In this document: positions 29,961 through 40,870 of the stretch, in pieces
Layout of the letters: each line of letters starts with the position of its first letter
How positions within the stretch are numbered: the first letter of the stretch is position 1
NCBI GenBank assembly: GCA_963575745.1
Contig: CAUYUJ010021071.1
Coordinates: forward strand, 184,001-235,164
Origin: Prorocentrum cordatum
Taxonomy: Eukaryota > Sar > Dinophyceae > Prorocentrales > Prorocentraceae
Direction of reading: 5' to 3'
Length of the DNA stretch: 51,164 nucleotides
Notes under the pieces: model-generated
What the model was told of the DNA's origin: nothing
Seen by the model: only the letters and a program-made list of their open reading frames with translations
Databases searched by the model: none
Program-made: the position numbers and the translations under genes

Positions 29961-31125
29961 TGCGATGCCCGCGTCGGGGTTTCTGCTCGACGGACTTCGG
30001 GCCGCTGGCGACAGCGCCCTGGAACCATTCCAGCGCCTCTGAACCGGGGGGGGCGACCGACTTGATCCGCGCGAAAATATCCTTCACCCCCCCTGTGGGT
30101 TTGCGCCCCAGTGCGCGCGCAGAGAACTGCCAAATCGCGCGCCTGGCCAAGGATTTTCCGGGGCGATGCGCCCTGGCTTCCCGGCTAGAGAACGCAAAAA
30201 CCACAGGGGGTGGGCGGGCGGGGGGAATTCGCGCGGCCCGCGGCGCTCAGCGGCGCCGAACGTCAGCCGCTGCCCGACTTCGCGCGCACGGGGCCGGCAA
30301 GCCCTGCGCCTGCCCAGGCGCGCGAGAGATAACAGGGCCCGCCGCGGGCTTTGGGCCCGCGGCCAGACGGCCCGCCGCAATTCCCAAGGGGCGTCAGCGC
30401 GCGAACCGCGGAGAGCCCGCCTCCGCGAAGCGCGAACCTCCCGCCCCCTTGGGGCGCCGGCGAACGAGACAAGCGAGCGCTCGCCGCGAGCCGACCCCAG
30501 CAAGACGCAACGCGCAAACCGCTGAAGCCCCCGAAGGCCAAGAAGAAGAAAGTGGACTCCATCAATCACTTCCGTCATATTTTCCTACTCTCCAAATCGC
30601 CGCGCGAGTTGGGGCAAATTGACTCTCGGGAGTCAGCGCCGAGACTGCGGCCTGCAACTGCGCGGGCACGCCGCCCACCCGCCGGACGAGGCGGGCAAAC
30701 TTGCAGACCGCGCCGGCCGGCCAAGCTGGGGCTCGGGAAATGCCCGGGGCGAAACCCGCCCCGCGCACACCCTGTCGCACGGGGGGGCTGCTCGGCTGCG
30801 CCCAGCAAGTCCCGGGGCTCAAGCCTAGGGGGCTGCAGTTCGCGAGGCCCCCGGGATGCCCGCTGCCTGGGCCAGGCAGAGGTCGTCTCCCAAAGCTGAC
30901 CTAACCAGGCAGCTTCGCGCACGCGGACCTTCGAAGGCCTGCCCCCCCGGGGGTCTGTCCTGGGAATCGCTGCAAGGGCCCAGCTGGGCGAGTCATCCTG
31001 ACACGCCGCGCACCACCCGCGCACCTGGCACCGCTGAGTGGACGCAGCGATGGCCTGCCCCGCGCGCGCCTCTGCCTCCCGCGCGCGCGCGACGCGGGCG
31101 CGGCCGCCTAAAGCAGACTGACGCA
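29961..31125. other. GC-rich region, no gene defended
   Basis: Overlapping frames exist on both strands up to 183 codons. The minus frame 30,204-29,955 (KDIFARIKSVAPPGSEALEW) looks more protein-like than its surroundings. It lies downstream, on the same strand, of the coiled-coil relic, so it could belong to the same element; this is not demonstrated. Confidence 0.3.
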
Positions 31126-31129
31126 CGCC

Positions 31130-32360
31130 CCGCTGCCGCGGCCAGCTGCCGGCGCCGGCCGAGACGAGTCCGACGCCGTTTGGACAAGGGCCCCTCCAAA
31201 GCCTTCGCCGCCGCGGACTTGGGCGCCCCCCCGCGCGATCTTGAGCTTCCCGGCGATATCGTCATGGCCGAGGCCGGCCACGCCCACGAACCGCCGCGCT
31301 GCCCACGCGCTGTCCATGGCCCTCTTGCGCGCATCGGCCATGTATTCATCGTCATATGGCGCCGCTGCATCCCCCCCTCCCGCCCGCTGCACGCGCGCTG
31401 CCTCTTGCGCGGCCGCCGCAACAGGCGGCGCAAATGCACCGCCCCCCGCCCCCACCTGCTCCAGCGGCGGCTGCAGGAGCTGGGGTTTGATCCGGCGCTG
31501 CGCCCGCCGCGCGCGGTCGCACCGCGGGTAGTTCCTCCTTGGCACGTTGCTGCTGCTGCTGCTCGCTGGCGATCTTGCCCAGTACATTGGCCATATCGGG
31601 TATGTGATTGTCCATCGCGGGCAGGGGCTGTCCTTTGGGCTGGTCGATCCTGGACGGAAAGACTACTTTGAGTGCCTCCGCCACGGCACCTTGCTAAGCG
31701 ATTTGTTTTGCAGCCGCCTGCGCACCCTCCTGAAATTGCGCCCCCAATCTCTGAATATCCTCGCTGCACTGGTCGCCCTCAACCTCGCGGCCGCGCTTCT
31801 CGCTGACAGTGGCCACTTGGCCTTGAGTGAAGTGGCACGGCTCTTTTTCGTTGGCAAACCTCTCTTTCTTCTAGACAAGCTGATCCTTGGGGCACTGGGT
31901 TTGCAAGTGAAGCGTTGTGTCCGCGAGCGCAACATGCTTGGCCTGCTCGTAGGCCTCGGCCGCGTCCTTTCACTGCATGCTGCTTCCCACTGCTCACTGC
32001 CTCCAGAAGGCGATATGGGTTCGGGTAATTTTAATGATACTGTCATGTTCGTATTGACATTTGCCCTTGGGCACTGCTTCGCCTGCGGGATGCGCATATC
32101 CGGCGTCTTCCATCGCTGTCCTTGGTCCACGAAACAGACGTCGCCAACGGACTCGACCATTCGTTGTAGAAAACCTCCAACTGTGGTGCCCACGATACTG
32201 CGCGATCTTTTGCGAAGGCCTCTTTGCCTCCACTGTCCTTGCCATCAAAATGAGTCTAACAGTTTTGTTTGTGGGTGGCCACATTCGATCCACACAGGAA
32301 GCAAGAAGAAACCCCTCGATCACAGAAGGCCCATCCATTGCATGACTGCCAAAGACACCC
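31130..32360 (-). pseudogene. LINE-like N-terminal ORF relic (Cys cluster plus coiled coil)
   Basis: On the minus strand a Cys-rich segment WAFCDRGVSSCFLCGSN (about 32,330-32,280) is followed, from 31,960, by one long frame that reads AEAYEQAKHVALADTTLHL, KKERFANEKEPCHFTQGQVA, SEDIQRLGAQFQEGAQAAAK and MANVLGKIASEQQQQQRAKE, with only two TAG stops (31,871-31,873 and 31,694-31,696). The charged heptad-like pattern suggests a coiled coil. A Cys-finger followed by this kind of coiled coil with 'P..LV..KKERF' is a layout I recall from the start of dinoflagellate LINE-like polyproteins. A frame change near 31,500 leads to DDEYMADARKRAMDSA. No endonuclease or RT domain was found. Confidence 0.4.
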
Positions 32361-32639
32361 AGCACTTGCCACGGCGAGAAGCCATCGTGCCACTGCTGTC
32401 AAACACAACAAGAAACACATAAACACAATGCGGCACAGCCCATCGGGCGATGGCGGGCCGCGCCCTGGCGCGACAAGGTCGTGGAGAAAACAACTCAACG
32501 GGTGACCCCAATCCCCACAGTGACAGCAAAGCTGTTTTACCTGCCGGGGACTAGTGATATCCACTTGGTTCACCTGAGATCTCTGCATGATGAGCCAAAA
32601 CGGCTACGGGAGCAGGGAGGGAGTTTGAACGGACGGCGC

Positions 32640-32815
32640 GGCGGGGGGGGGGAGGGAGGGAGGGAACAAGGAGGGAGGGAGGGAGGGAACAAGGAGGGAG
32701 CAGGGAGGAGGGCAAACAGAGAGAACAGGAGAAGGAGGATGAGGAGGAAGAGGAGGAGGAGGAGGAGGAGGAGGAGGAGAAGGAGGAGGAAGGAGGAGAA
32801 GCGATTGAAGCGCAT
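32640..32815. repeat. (GGGA)n / (GGA)n purine tract
   Basis: GGGAGGGAGGG units and then GAGGAGGAGG units give poly-Arg/Glu and Ser/Leu/Pro frames that are repeat artefacts. Confidence 0.9.
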
Positions 32816-33955
32816 GCCGGCTCCTGCGTCCGCGACACAACACGCAACGATCGGCAACTCTCCCAGGCCTCGTGCACCATGCTTTTTGGGACCGATTCTC
32901 TTGGCAAAAGGCAGCCACTGGCGAGGGCAACCACTCCAGATTCGAGGGACCCGCCCTCGGGGTTCGCACGAGGCGCGCGGGTGGTCTCGAGCGCGGGTCG
33001 CTGCACTGCCATGCGCACGGCATGCTGTGCTCAGTGGACGGCATTCACTTGTCGAGCAGCACCTCCCTGACTGCATGTAGTCACATCAAACGTATGCCCC
33101 AGAGGATGCCGCACATTCTCACCTAGAAAACCAGACATTGCACAACATGCTGCGAGAGGCTCATCTTCCTCTCACGCAAAATTGACAGACACTCACTACA
33201 GTGCTCACCTATCGTCGCCAACGACTGAACCCCATCACTCTGGCGGATAGGGGTTGTCAATGGGAGGGTGTGGCAGGCTGTTGTGAGTGGACGGCAGCTT
33301 ATACTGGGAAGTCGGCGGCACAAGACGCATGATCGCATAAAACACTCTGACCAAGGGGGGACATGCAGGGAGATGTAAAAGCGGGTTCCCCCATAGATAC
33401 TGACCACATTACAAGATGTGTTATCCCTTCGGCCTCCTCGCTCTTCCTGCCTTCTCCTGCCTTCACGAGCGGCGAACATACCCGTATCCGCGCCCTCCCA
33501 GTCTGGACTCCGGGGCGCGATCCCGCGGACACGCGGTCGCACGGACACGTTCCGCGCGGGGCGTGCGCGACAGGACGCCCCGCATCCGTGGGGTCGCGGC
33601 CCACGGGCCCGACCCGCGAGGCCACGGATACGGACGAGTGCGTCGCCAATGCTACATTTTCCTGCCTCGTCCCTCGTCCTTCCTCCTCCCTGCTCAGACA
33701 TTCCCCCTCGCGCCTCCCTCCCCGCGCCGAGGCCTCCGGAGGCCTCCCGAGACCTCGAGGCCACCGGATCTGGAAGCCTCTGAAGGCAACGCCAAAAACG
33801 AAACAGCGTCCACAGCCGTGAATCCTCACTCCAGTCGGCCCTTAGGCAGGATAACATCCTTCAAAAACATGAGACCCTCCGCCGGCCAAATCCCACCAGC
33901 GCTCTGGGCGTAGGTGGTCTAGAGAGTGTCCTCTTCCAACCCCCTTCTTCCCCTT
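32816..33955. other. No gene recognised
   Basis: The largest frame is a 244-codon minus frame (33,857-33,123) with no recognisable motif. It overlaps + frames of 120-165 codons of equal quality, as expected of GC-rich non-coding DNA. Confidence 0.35.
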
Positions 33956-33959
33956 CGGG

Positions 33960-34655
33960 GAGGGGTTAACCCCTCCCCCGACCCCCTCCCCTGGACCTGG
34001 ACGGGGGGGGTTCGCGAGCGGTCAGAGCTTCCAAAATGGCCCAAGACGGCTCCAAGAAGGGCTCAGAGAGCCCAAGATGAACTCCAAGATGGTTCAAGAT
34101 AGCGCAAGATGCCTCAAGATGGCTTCCAAGATGCTCCAATAGGCTCCAAAACCGCCCCAAAGCCGGCTCCAAGAGGCCTCCGAGACCTCCAAGGAGGCCT
34201 CCAAGAAGACAAATCCTTCAAAAACCTATGGAAAACAAATGATTTGTGCCTTCTCGCCTTTTCGCTTCCGATGGCCATCCGAGGCCTCAAGATGGCTCCA
34301 AGATGGCCCAAGAGGGCCCCAGAGGGGCCCAAGAGAGCCCCAAGACTGCCCCAAGAGCGCCCAGGAGCGCTCAAAGAGCGCCGCAAGAAGGTCCAGGAGG
34401 CTATTTCGGGGAGCTCCCGAGGGGGGGCGAAATTAGGGAACCCTCTGCTTTGATCGATCTCCTTCTCCAAAATGGCCCCGATAGCGCCCCTAAAGCCTCC
34501 CAAGAGCGCTCGAAGAGGGCCCCAAGAGACACCCAGACGGCCCCAAGAGGCACCTAAAACGCTTCCAAGAGGCCTCCACGAGACCCCTCAGAAGCCTGAA
34601 GAGGATCCCCGAGGCACCCAAGAAGCCCCCCAGACGCTCCAAGAGGCTTCCTAAA
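33960..34655 (-). repeat. Family M minisatellite, inverted orientation
   Basis: CCAAGAGGCCTCCAAGA and CTCCAAGATGGCTC units are the reverse complement of the GGCCTCTTGGG units elsewhere. A CCTTCAAAAACC segment (34,208) resembles the spacer of the 23-kb units. Confidence 0.8.
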
Positions 34656-34850
34656 CAAACACCAGCAGCAACAACACCACCACCACCGGCAGAAACAACG
34701 GCACCAGCAGCAGCACCAGCAGCAGCACCAGCAGCAGCACCAACAGCGCGAGAACCAACAACACCACCAACAGCACCAGCAGCAGCAGCATCACCACCAC
34801 CACCAGTACCAGCAGCAGCAACAGCACCAACAGCAACACCCGTACCATTC
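34656..34850. repeat. (CAGCAC/CAACAC)n tract
   Basis: AACAGCACCAGCAGCAGCACC-type triplets run for about 0.2 kb. The minus frame is poly-Leu/Val and not a membrane protein in any credible sense. Confidence 0.9.
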
Positions 34851-35260
34851 GCTACCAGAGATCTCCCAATTCACCGTTGTTGCCCACGCTGTTTCACTAT
34901 GTGCGTCTCTTCCTCCCTTCTCCTGTCAGCTCTCCTGGGCATCGTTTCTGGATGGGCTGATGGGGATACGCGAAGCGTCAGCAATTGAAGAACAGTCGAG
35001 GGTACCCTTCCCCATGATGCACAAGAACATCCAGCAAACACAAAAAAAACATTCAGATATCCTCCCCGAAGCGACCTCGATATTATACCTCGGTCCGACC
35101 AAACTCGATCCTCCGCGCTTCTCCGTCCCTCCCTCCTCCTCCCTCCTCGTCGATGTTCTTGATGCTCTTCTGGAACTCCTTCGTGGTCCTGCACGCGAAG
35201 CTGGCTCGACGGGAGCTGGCAGCGGTCCACTCTAATCCGCCTCTACATCCTCGATGTTCG
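34851..35260. other. No gene recognised
   Basis: Short frames only, on both strands; no repeats seen. Confidence 0.35.
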
Positions 35261-35940
35261 CCTAATGCTAATGTTCCTCCTTCTCTTCCTCGATCTCCCC
35301 CTTCTTACACATCCTCCCTTTAAATCCTCTCGCTACTCGTACTTAATATCCGACCTCCTCTTACCTCAACTTCCCCTTCCTTGTTTCCTCCTTCACCCTC
35401 ATGCACTCATGCTCCTCCCTTCTCCTCCTCCACCTCCTCCTCCTCATCCTCCTCCAATTCCTCCGCCTCCCCATCATGATCCTACTTTTCCACCCTCCTC
35501 CTCCTCCTCCTCCTCCTCCTCCTCCTCCTCCTCCCGTATGCCATCACCACCTTCCGTCCTTCTCCACCTCATTCTTTCGTTATCATCACTACCACCACGT
35601 TTCACTGCCATCATGATCTTCGTCTGCAATGTTCTTCCGTCTGCTCTTCATGCTCCTCATCCTTCTTTCCTCCCCTGCTCATTTCCTCCTCGTCCTTTTC
35701 CTACTCTTCATTGCTCTTCCTCCCTACATAATATAAGTTCCTCATCCTGCACGTCATCATCCATATTCTGCCCTATTCCTCTTCCTCCTCCTCCTCCCCC
35801 TCCCCACTGTCAGCAACATCCGTCCTCCCTCCTCCTCCCCCCTTCTATATTCCTGCCAGCACCCCTCTTCATTTTCTCCATGCAGTCATCGTGTCCCTCG
35901 TCCTCCCCTCATCGTCATCCCGTAATGCCTCCTCCTCTGC
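35261..35940. repeat. Pyrimidine-rich (CCT)n tract
   Basis: CTC/CCT triplets with a pure (CCT)n run at about 35,492-35,533. Ser/Pro/Leu frames are artefacts. Confidence 0.85.
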
Positions 35941-37071
35941 AATGACGACGAAAACGACGACGACAACACCGATGACGCCAACGCCGGCAGCGCTCGATCG
36001 CCTGACAATTCGACAGCAGGCGGTGGCGAGCCAGAATCGCGGAGCAGCAATATGGGTGCGACGGAAAGCATTCGAAGCAGCAGGAGCCATATGAATGATG
36101 GTGGCACGTGAAACTCTCATTACCAAGTATCATACGGACCCCTGCGAAGACATAGAAGTAAGAGGTACGTATTGGTGGTTGCGTCCAAGATTGGTTTGGC
36201 CGCTTCGCCTGGGGCATCATTATAAATCTCAATATCTGTACTGGTAAGGTGTGTACTTTAAGAAACTGTATATGACAGCGGTCAAAAGCACGATGTGAGT
36301 CATACGGTGGGCCAGTGGGTTTGAACATAATATGTGGGGTTCCTAGTGTAATGTTGCAACGTGTCGCCGACCTTGAGCTCGTCGTGCCCACAAATGCGTT
36401 TCTCACCACGTCGCTTGGCCGCACCGTCATCTATGGCAACCACATTGGTGGCCCCGCACTGTTTTTGTGTGAGCCTGGGCACGCGGGCACCACTCGAAAC
36501 AATGGTCGTCGCGCGAGTACTAGCTTGAGTAGGCGTCCAGCAAAACTAACAACGTGGCCGTCGTAGCGTCACTGCTGGTAACGAGGAAGTAACATCAGTA
36601 ACAGCAGCGGTAAGTGGCACGAGCAATAGTTATTGAAATGGCGCTTGCCGTCGCCGATGTAGCAGATGCGAAAAACAATATGAGCAGCACTGGCAGCTTT
36701 CGCCGTGGACGTGGAATGCTTAATAATGGTGATAACGATGGAACTGTACTGGTGAAGTATTGCCCATAATGATCGCATTGGTGGGAACAACGGTAATTGC
36801 AGTAGCAGTGATAAAATAAATGGAGAGATGCCAGCGGCAAACAGATTGGGTTTAGAGGTAATGGTGGTAGTGGTGGAAATGTGGATGGTCATATTGATAC
36901 CACGAGTGGTAAAAAAGGAGGGATATGTAAAGCTGGTAATGGCAGTACGCCTAAGTACCCGTGGCAAGAGCAACGGCACTGATAGGAGTGGCCAGAATGG
37001 TTGTAGCAACGGCATTATTCGTAACAGGTTAGTTTTTTCAAACAAAAGCCCGCTGCGTTGAAAATGATTGC
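35941..37071. other. No gene; degenerate GGTA/GTAA triplets in right half
   Basis: 36,570-37,060 contains degenerate GGTAAT, GTGGTA and AGCAGT triplets, a weak relative of the TAG tracts further right. The rest is unique, AT-richer sequence. Confidence 0.4.
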
Positions 37072-37232
37072 GAGGGGCGCGCCGGAATGACTCGCGCGGA
37101 CGCGCAGGCACGTCGCCGCCGGGGCCTTAGATGGAGCTTTTCATGGGGCCACGAACCGCGCGAGGGGCGCGCCGACATGGGTCGCGCGGACGCATGGGGA
37201 CGTCGCCACTGGGGCCTTGGGCATGGCCCTCC
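37072..37232 (+). repeat. 90-bp satellite, isolated two-unit copy C
   Basis: GAGGGGCGCGCC at 37,072 and 37,162 is 90 bp apart. The unit also has CATGGGGCCACGAACCGCGC and CGCCACTGGGGCCTTGG, matching array B in the same orientation but with many substitutions. It lacks the border module. Confidence 0.75.
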
Positions 37233-37855
37233 ATCGCCACGAGGACCTTGGCCGCCTCGGGCGCGCCCCGCGCTGTCCGCCCCCCCCCCCACACCTGGGC
37301 CCGCGCCGAGTGCCGGGGAACCACGACCGTCGCGCGCAGGTCGCAGGGGCAAGCCATGCAGGCCCGGGCCCAGCCCGCGGCGGACCGACTGGCACAGCTC
37401 GAGCGCCAGCTCGAGCACGTCAAGGCCTTGCCCGACCACGCCCGCCGCGCGACGCGACAGCACCTCCACGCGCCGCGCGAACTCCGCGCCGCGGTCCAGC
37501 GTCAGGCCTCGCTCGCCCCTTCGGCGACGAGCGCCTCCGCCTCCGTCGCACCCGCCCTCCGCACGGCCAAAACGCTACTCGCGCGAAGCACCGGCGAACC
37601 TCCCCCCTTCGAGGCCCGCGCGCCGCCCGGCAAGCACCCGCCGCGGCCTGCCCCGCCGCGGGCCCTGAAGGGGCGCTGGATGGGCGCCGCGACTTCCACC
37701 GAGGCGCCATCGCGACAAAGACGGGCGCAGGCCTCGCTCAACCCATCCTGGTTGGCTCGCAGCACTGCGCTGCAAGGTCACAGCTCCGCCTCATGCTCGC
37801 TCGCAGAGGGCCCCCCATCGCCCCCCCTCTCCCCCCCCTCCTGGCCGCCCGCACA
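37233..37855. other. GC-rich, no gene defended
   Basis: Three overlapping + frames (up to 361 codons) run into the CT tract. All are Ala/Pro/Arg-rich without domains. Confidence 0.35.
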
Positions 37856-38137
37856 AGAGACTCTCTCACTCTCTCTCTCTCTCTCTCTCTCTCTACATCC
37901 CTCTCTAATTCTCTCTATCCCTCTCTCTCTCGTACTCTCTCTCTCTCTCTCTCTCACTCTGTTTCTCTCTCTCTCTCTCTCTCTTTCTCTCCCTCGCCCT
38001 CCCTCTCTCTCTCTCTCTATGTATATGTTTCTCCCTCTCTCTCGCTCTCCCTCTCTCGCTCTCTCTCTCTCTCTCTTACTCTCTCTCTCTCTCTCTCTCT
38101 CTCTATCGTATAATATCTCTCTCTCGATCTCCCTCTC

Positions 38138-38193
<56 letters not shown>

Positions 38194-38236
38194 CACACAT
38201 ATGTGTGTATATATAAATATATAGAGATCCCTCTCA

Positions 38237-38268
<32 letters not shown>

Positions 38269-38480
38269 TCTCTATTTCCCTCTACCTCTGCCCCTCTCTC
38301 CCTCTCTCGTTCTCTCCCTCTCTCTCTCTCTCTCTCGTTTTCCCTCTCTCTCTCTCTCTCTCTTTTTTCTTCTCTCTCTCTCTCTCTCTTTCTCCCTCCC
38401 TCCCTCTCTCTCTCTCTCTCTTTATCTCTCCTCTCTCTCTCTCTCTCTCTTTCCCTATCTATATATACATATATATATAG
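37856..38480. repeat. (CT)n tract, 0.6 kb, with central TA/CA palindrome
   Basis: CT dinucleotides with occasional CCCT and GTCT interruptions. A perfect 30-bp palindrome around ACACACATATGTGTGT lies at 38,186-38,215, with CT repeats on both sides. A second TATATA patch is at 38,460-38,485. Confidence 0.92.
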
Positions 38481-38499
38481 ATATATCAGAGTGAGGGGG

Positions 38500-39150
38500 C
38501 TGAACCCACCCCGCGACCCACCCGCGACCCACCCGCAACCCACCCACGACCCAACCCGCGACCCGCCCCGCGACCCACCCCGAAACCCCCTCGGCGACCC
38601 ACCCGCGACCCACCCGCGACCCACCCGCGACCCACCCAAAATTTTCGGCGCCGGCGGCGGATTTCTTTTGCATTCGTTCCAGGTGGAGAACCTGCGACCC
38701 ACCCGCGACCCAAACCGCGCCCGCGACCCACCCCGCGACCCACCGCGACCCACCTGCGACCCACCCGCGACCCACCCGCGACCCATCCAAAATTTTCGGC
38801 GCCTTCGGCGGGCTTCTTTTGCATTCGTTCCAGATGGAGAACCTGCGACGCACCCGCGACCCAAACCGCGTTCAGTGTACAAATCAAAATTTTCGGCGCC
38901 TGCGGCGGGCTGTTTTTGAATTCCTTCCAGGTGGGGGTGGAGAGCCCGCGACCCACCCGCGACCCAAACTACGTTCACTGAACAAGCCAAAACTTCGGCG
39001 CCTGCGGCAGGTTTCTTTTGCATTCGTTCCAGGTGGAGAACCTGCGACCCAAACCGCGTTCAGTGTACAAATCAAGAATTACGGCGCCTGCGGCGGGCTG
39101 TTTTTGAAGTTCTTCCAGGTGGGGGTGGAGAGCCCGCGACCCACCCAAAG
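38500..39150. repeat. Composite satellite: 11-bp CCCACCCGCGA units within a ~95-bp unit
   Basis: CGACCCACCCG units (11 bp) alternate with a segment AAAATTTTCGGCGCC...CATTCGTTCCAGGTGGAG. That segment starts near 38,637, 38,789, 38,886, 38,988 and 39,075 (spacing 152, 97, 102, 87). The minus frames (for example 306 codons) are repeat-derived, with a recurring NAKE(A/T)-type motif. Confidence 0.85.
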
Positions 39151-39430
39151 GAGGGAGGAGGAAGAGGAGGAGGAGGAGGACGACGACGGAAAGGAACAGG
39201 GGGAAGGCTCGGGATAGGGGAGGAAGAGGGGGAGGAGGAGGAGGCGGAGTAGGAGGAGGAGGAGGAGGAGGAGGAGGAGGAAAAGGAGGAAAATGAGGAC
39301 GAGGAGGAGGAGGTGGAGGAGGAGGCGGACAACGACGACGACGACGACGACGACGATGAGGACAAGGGGGACGAGAAAGAGGAGGAAGAGGAGGAGGAGC
39401 AGGAGGAGGAGGAAGAGAAGGAGGCGGGCG
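39151..39430. repeat. (GGA)n and (GAC)n tract
   Basis: GAGGAG runs (39,160-39,180; 39,230-39,325) with a GAC run (39,330-39,356). Glu/Asp frames are artefacts. Confidence 0.9.
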
Positions 39431-39865
39431 CCATCGACAGGGAACGTGAGGGCCATGAGGTCCGCCGGCTCGACGCCCGCGTCGCCCGCGTCCGCACCCT
39501 CACTCTTATCCGCAATTGCGGGGTGCTCTATTTGTCTCTCTCTCTCTCTCCTTCTCTTTCCCCTCTCTTCTCTGGCTCTCTGCAAGCTCCCCGACCCGCA
39601 TTCCCGCGTGGACGGGGCGGCCCCCGTCGACGCGGCCACCGCGCTTTCGCGCTCGAGCAGGGAGATTTTGGCGAGAATCGAAATTGCCAGCCACACCGTG
39701 CTAGTTAATCCCATCATCGCATGCGCGGACATTTTGGGGTCGGCCTCCGCCGACGCCGCCACTGGGCCCCGCGCGCCCGAAATAACCCCATGCTCGCGCG
39801 GCTCTGCGCTGCCCCGCCCACCCTCGGGGTGGGCGCGACCCCGGTCCCATCGAATGATGCGCGCT
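39431..39865. other. No gene; short CT patch
   Basis: A CTCTCT patch at 39,535-39,575 is the only notable structure. Confidence 0.35.
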
Positions 39866-40335
39866 CATGGCTACCCCCCCGTGCCGCGCGCTCTACCTCC
39901 GCCGACTCCGCCCCAACTCTCCGCCGACGTCCGCCCGCGGGTCGCGCGCGGCCGATGCAACCCTCGGCCCGAGCCGCGCGCCGGCCTCCGGCGCGTCGAC
40001 CAGGGCGGCGCGGCGCAATCAGACGCCGCGCGATGCCCGCCGCGGGCCGCGCGCCCTCCCCTCGCCCACTTCCTTCGCCCTCCGCCGACGCCCGCCCGCG
40101 GAGCGCGCGCGGCCCGCGATGTCCAAAGCTCGCGCGGCTTCGCGGCGGCTCCGCGCGCGAGGGAACGAACGCCGCGGAAAAATCATCGGGCGCAAATTTC
40201 CAGCTACTCCCCCCTGCCGCGCGCCCCACTTCCGCCGGCCCCCCTCCGCCCTCCGCCGACCGCCGCCGACGGGCCGCGCGCGGCCGACGCAATTCGTAAC
40301 CCGAGCGACGCCGCGCCCCGGCAGTCCTGAGATGC
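39866..40335 (+). repeat. Degenerate GC-rich tandem units
   Basis: CTCCGCCGAC...GCGCGCGGCC segments recur near 39,930, 40,078 and 40,250. A larger 333-bp period links CGTGCCGCGCGCTCTACCTCC (39,886) to its counterpart near 40,215, seen in the + frame 39,867-40,748 as ATPPCRA at residues 2 and 113. Confidence 0.55.
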
Positions 40336-40693
40336 GTCAAAACGTTTCAACCTCGCGCGACCACTCCGAAGCCCCCCCCAACAGCTCCGCGCATGCTGGC
40401 GCGACAAATCTGCGCCACTTCCGACGGAGTTCCCCACCACTTCCCCCGGCGCCCGCCGTCGCGTCGCTCGCGGCGAGTACCAGATCAAGCCCAAAGATAA
40501 GCACCGCTCGCGCGCGGCCGCCGCGGCCCTGCTCGCGCGCAGAAACCGAGAGTCGGCCCCGCGCGGTCGCGGTTGCAGGGCCCGCGCCCGCCCGCCTTAG
40601 CCCCCCCCGCCGACGGCGCCCAGCGCCCGCCAATGCGGGCCGCGGCAGACGACCCATCTCCAGACGCCCCCATCTCTTCTGCGGAGCAGCTAA

Positions 40694-40865
40694 TCGGGGA
40701 TGGACAGACCCCCCTTTAGTAAAACGTGGTTTAGTGAAAACGACCTGAGGCCCAAACCTGGCGGGCGCAAGCCTGGAAAATAACGGCCACGGCGCCCTCT
40801 CGAGAGCCGAAAACGGACAATTCATTAATCGACGTGTCACTGTTGGGGGTTCTGTCCACTCCCGA
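40694..40865. mobile_element. MITE-like element, 172 bp, with TIRs and 5-bp TSD
   Basis: The left end TCGGGGATGGACAGACCCCC and the reverse complement of the right end (TCGGGAGTGGACAGAACCCC) match along about 45 bp (34 of 45 by eye, including AGT, ACG and GAA blocks at constant spacing). The pair is flanked by direct GCTAA on both sides (40,689-40,693 and 40,866-40,870). The interior of about 80 bp has no coding capacity. Size, TIRs and duplication fit a miniature non-autonomous DNA transposon. The superfamily is not assigned. Confidence 0.7.
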
Positions 40866-40870
40866 GCTAA

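Noticed and set aside
33123-33857. 244-codon minus frame as a host gene
   Set aside because: No motif, and + strand frames of similar length overlap it; expected by chance in GC-rich DNA.
39867-40748. 293-codon Pro/Arg/Ala-rich + frame as a gene
   Set aside because: It runs through degenerate GC-rich tandem units and into the MITE, ends inside it, and overlaps equally long frames on the other strand.
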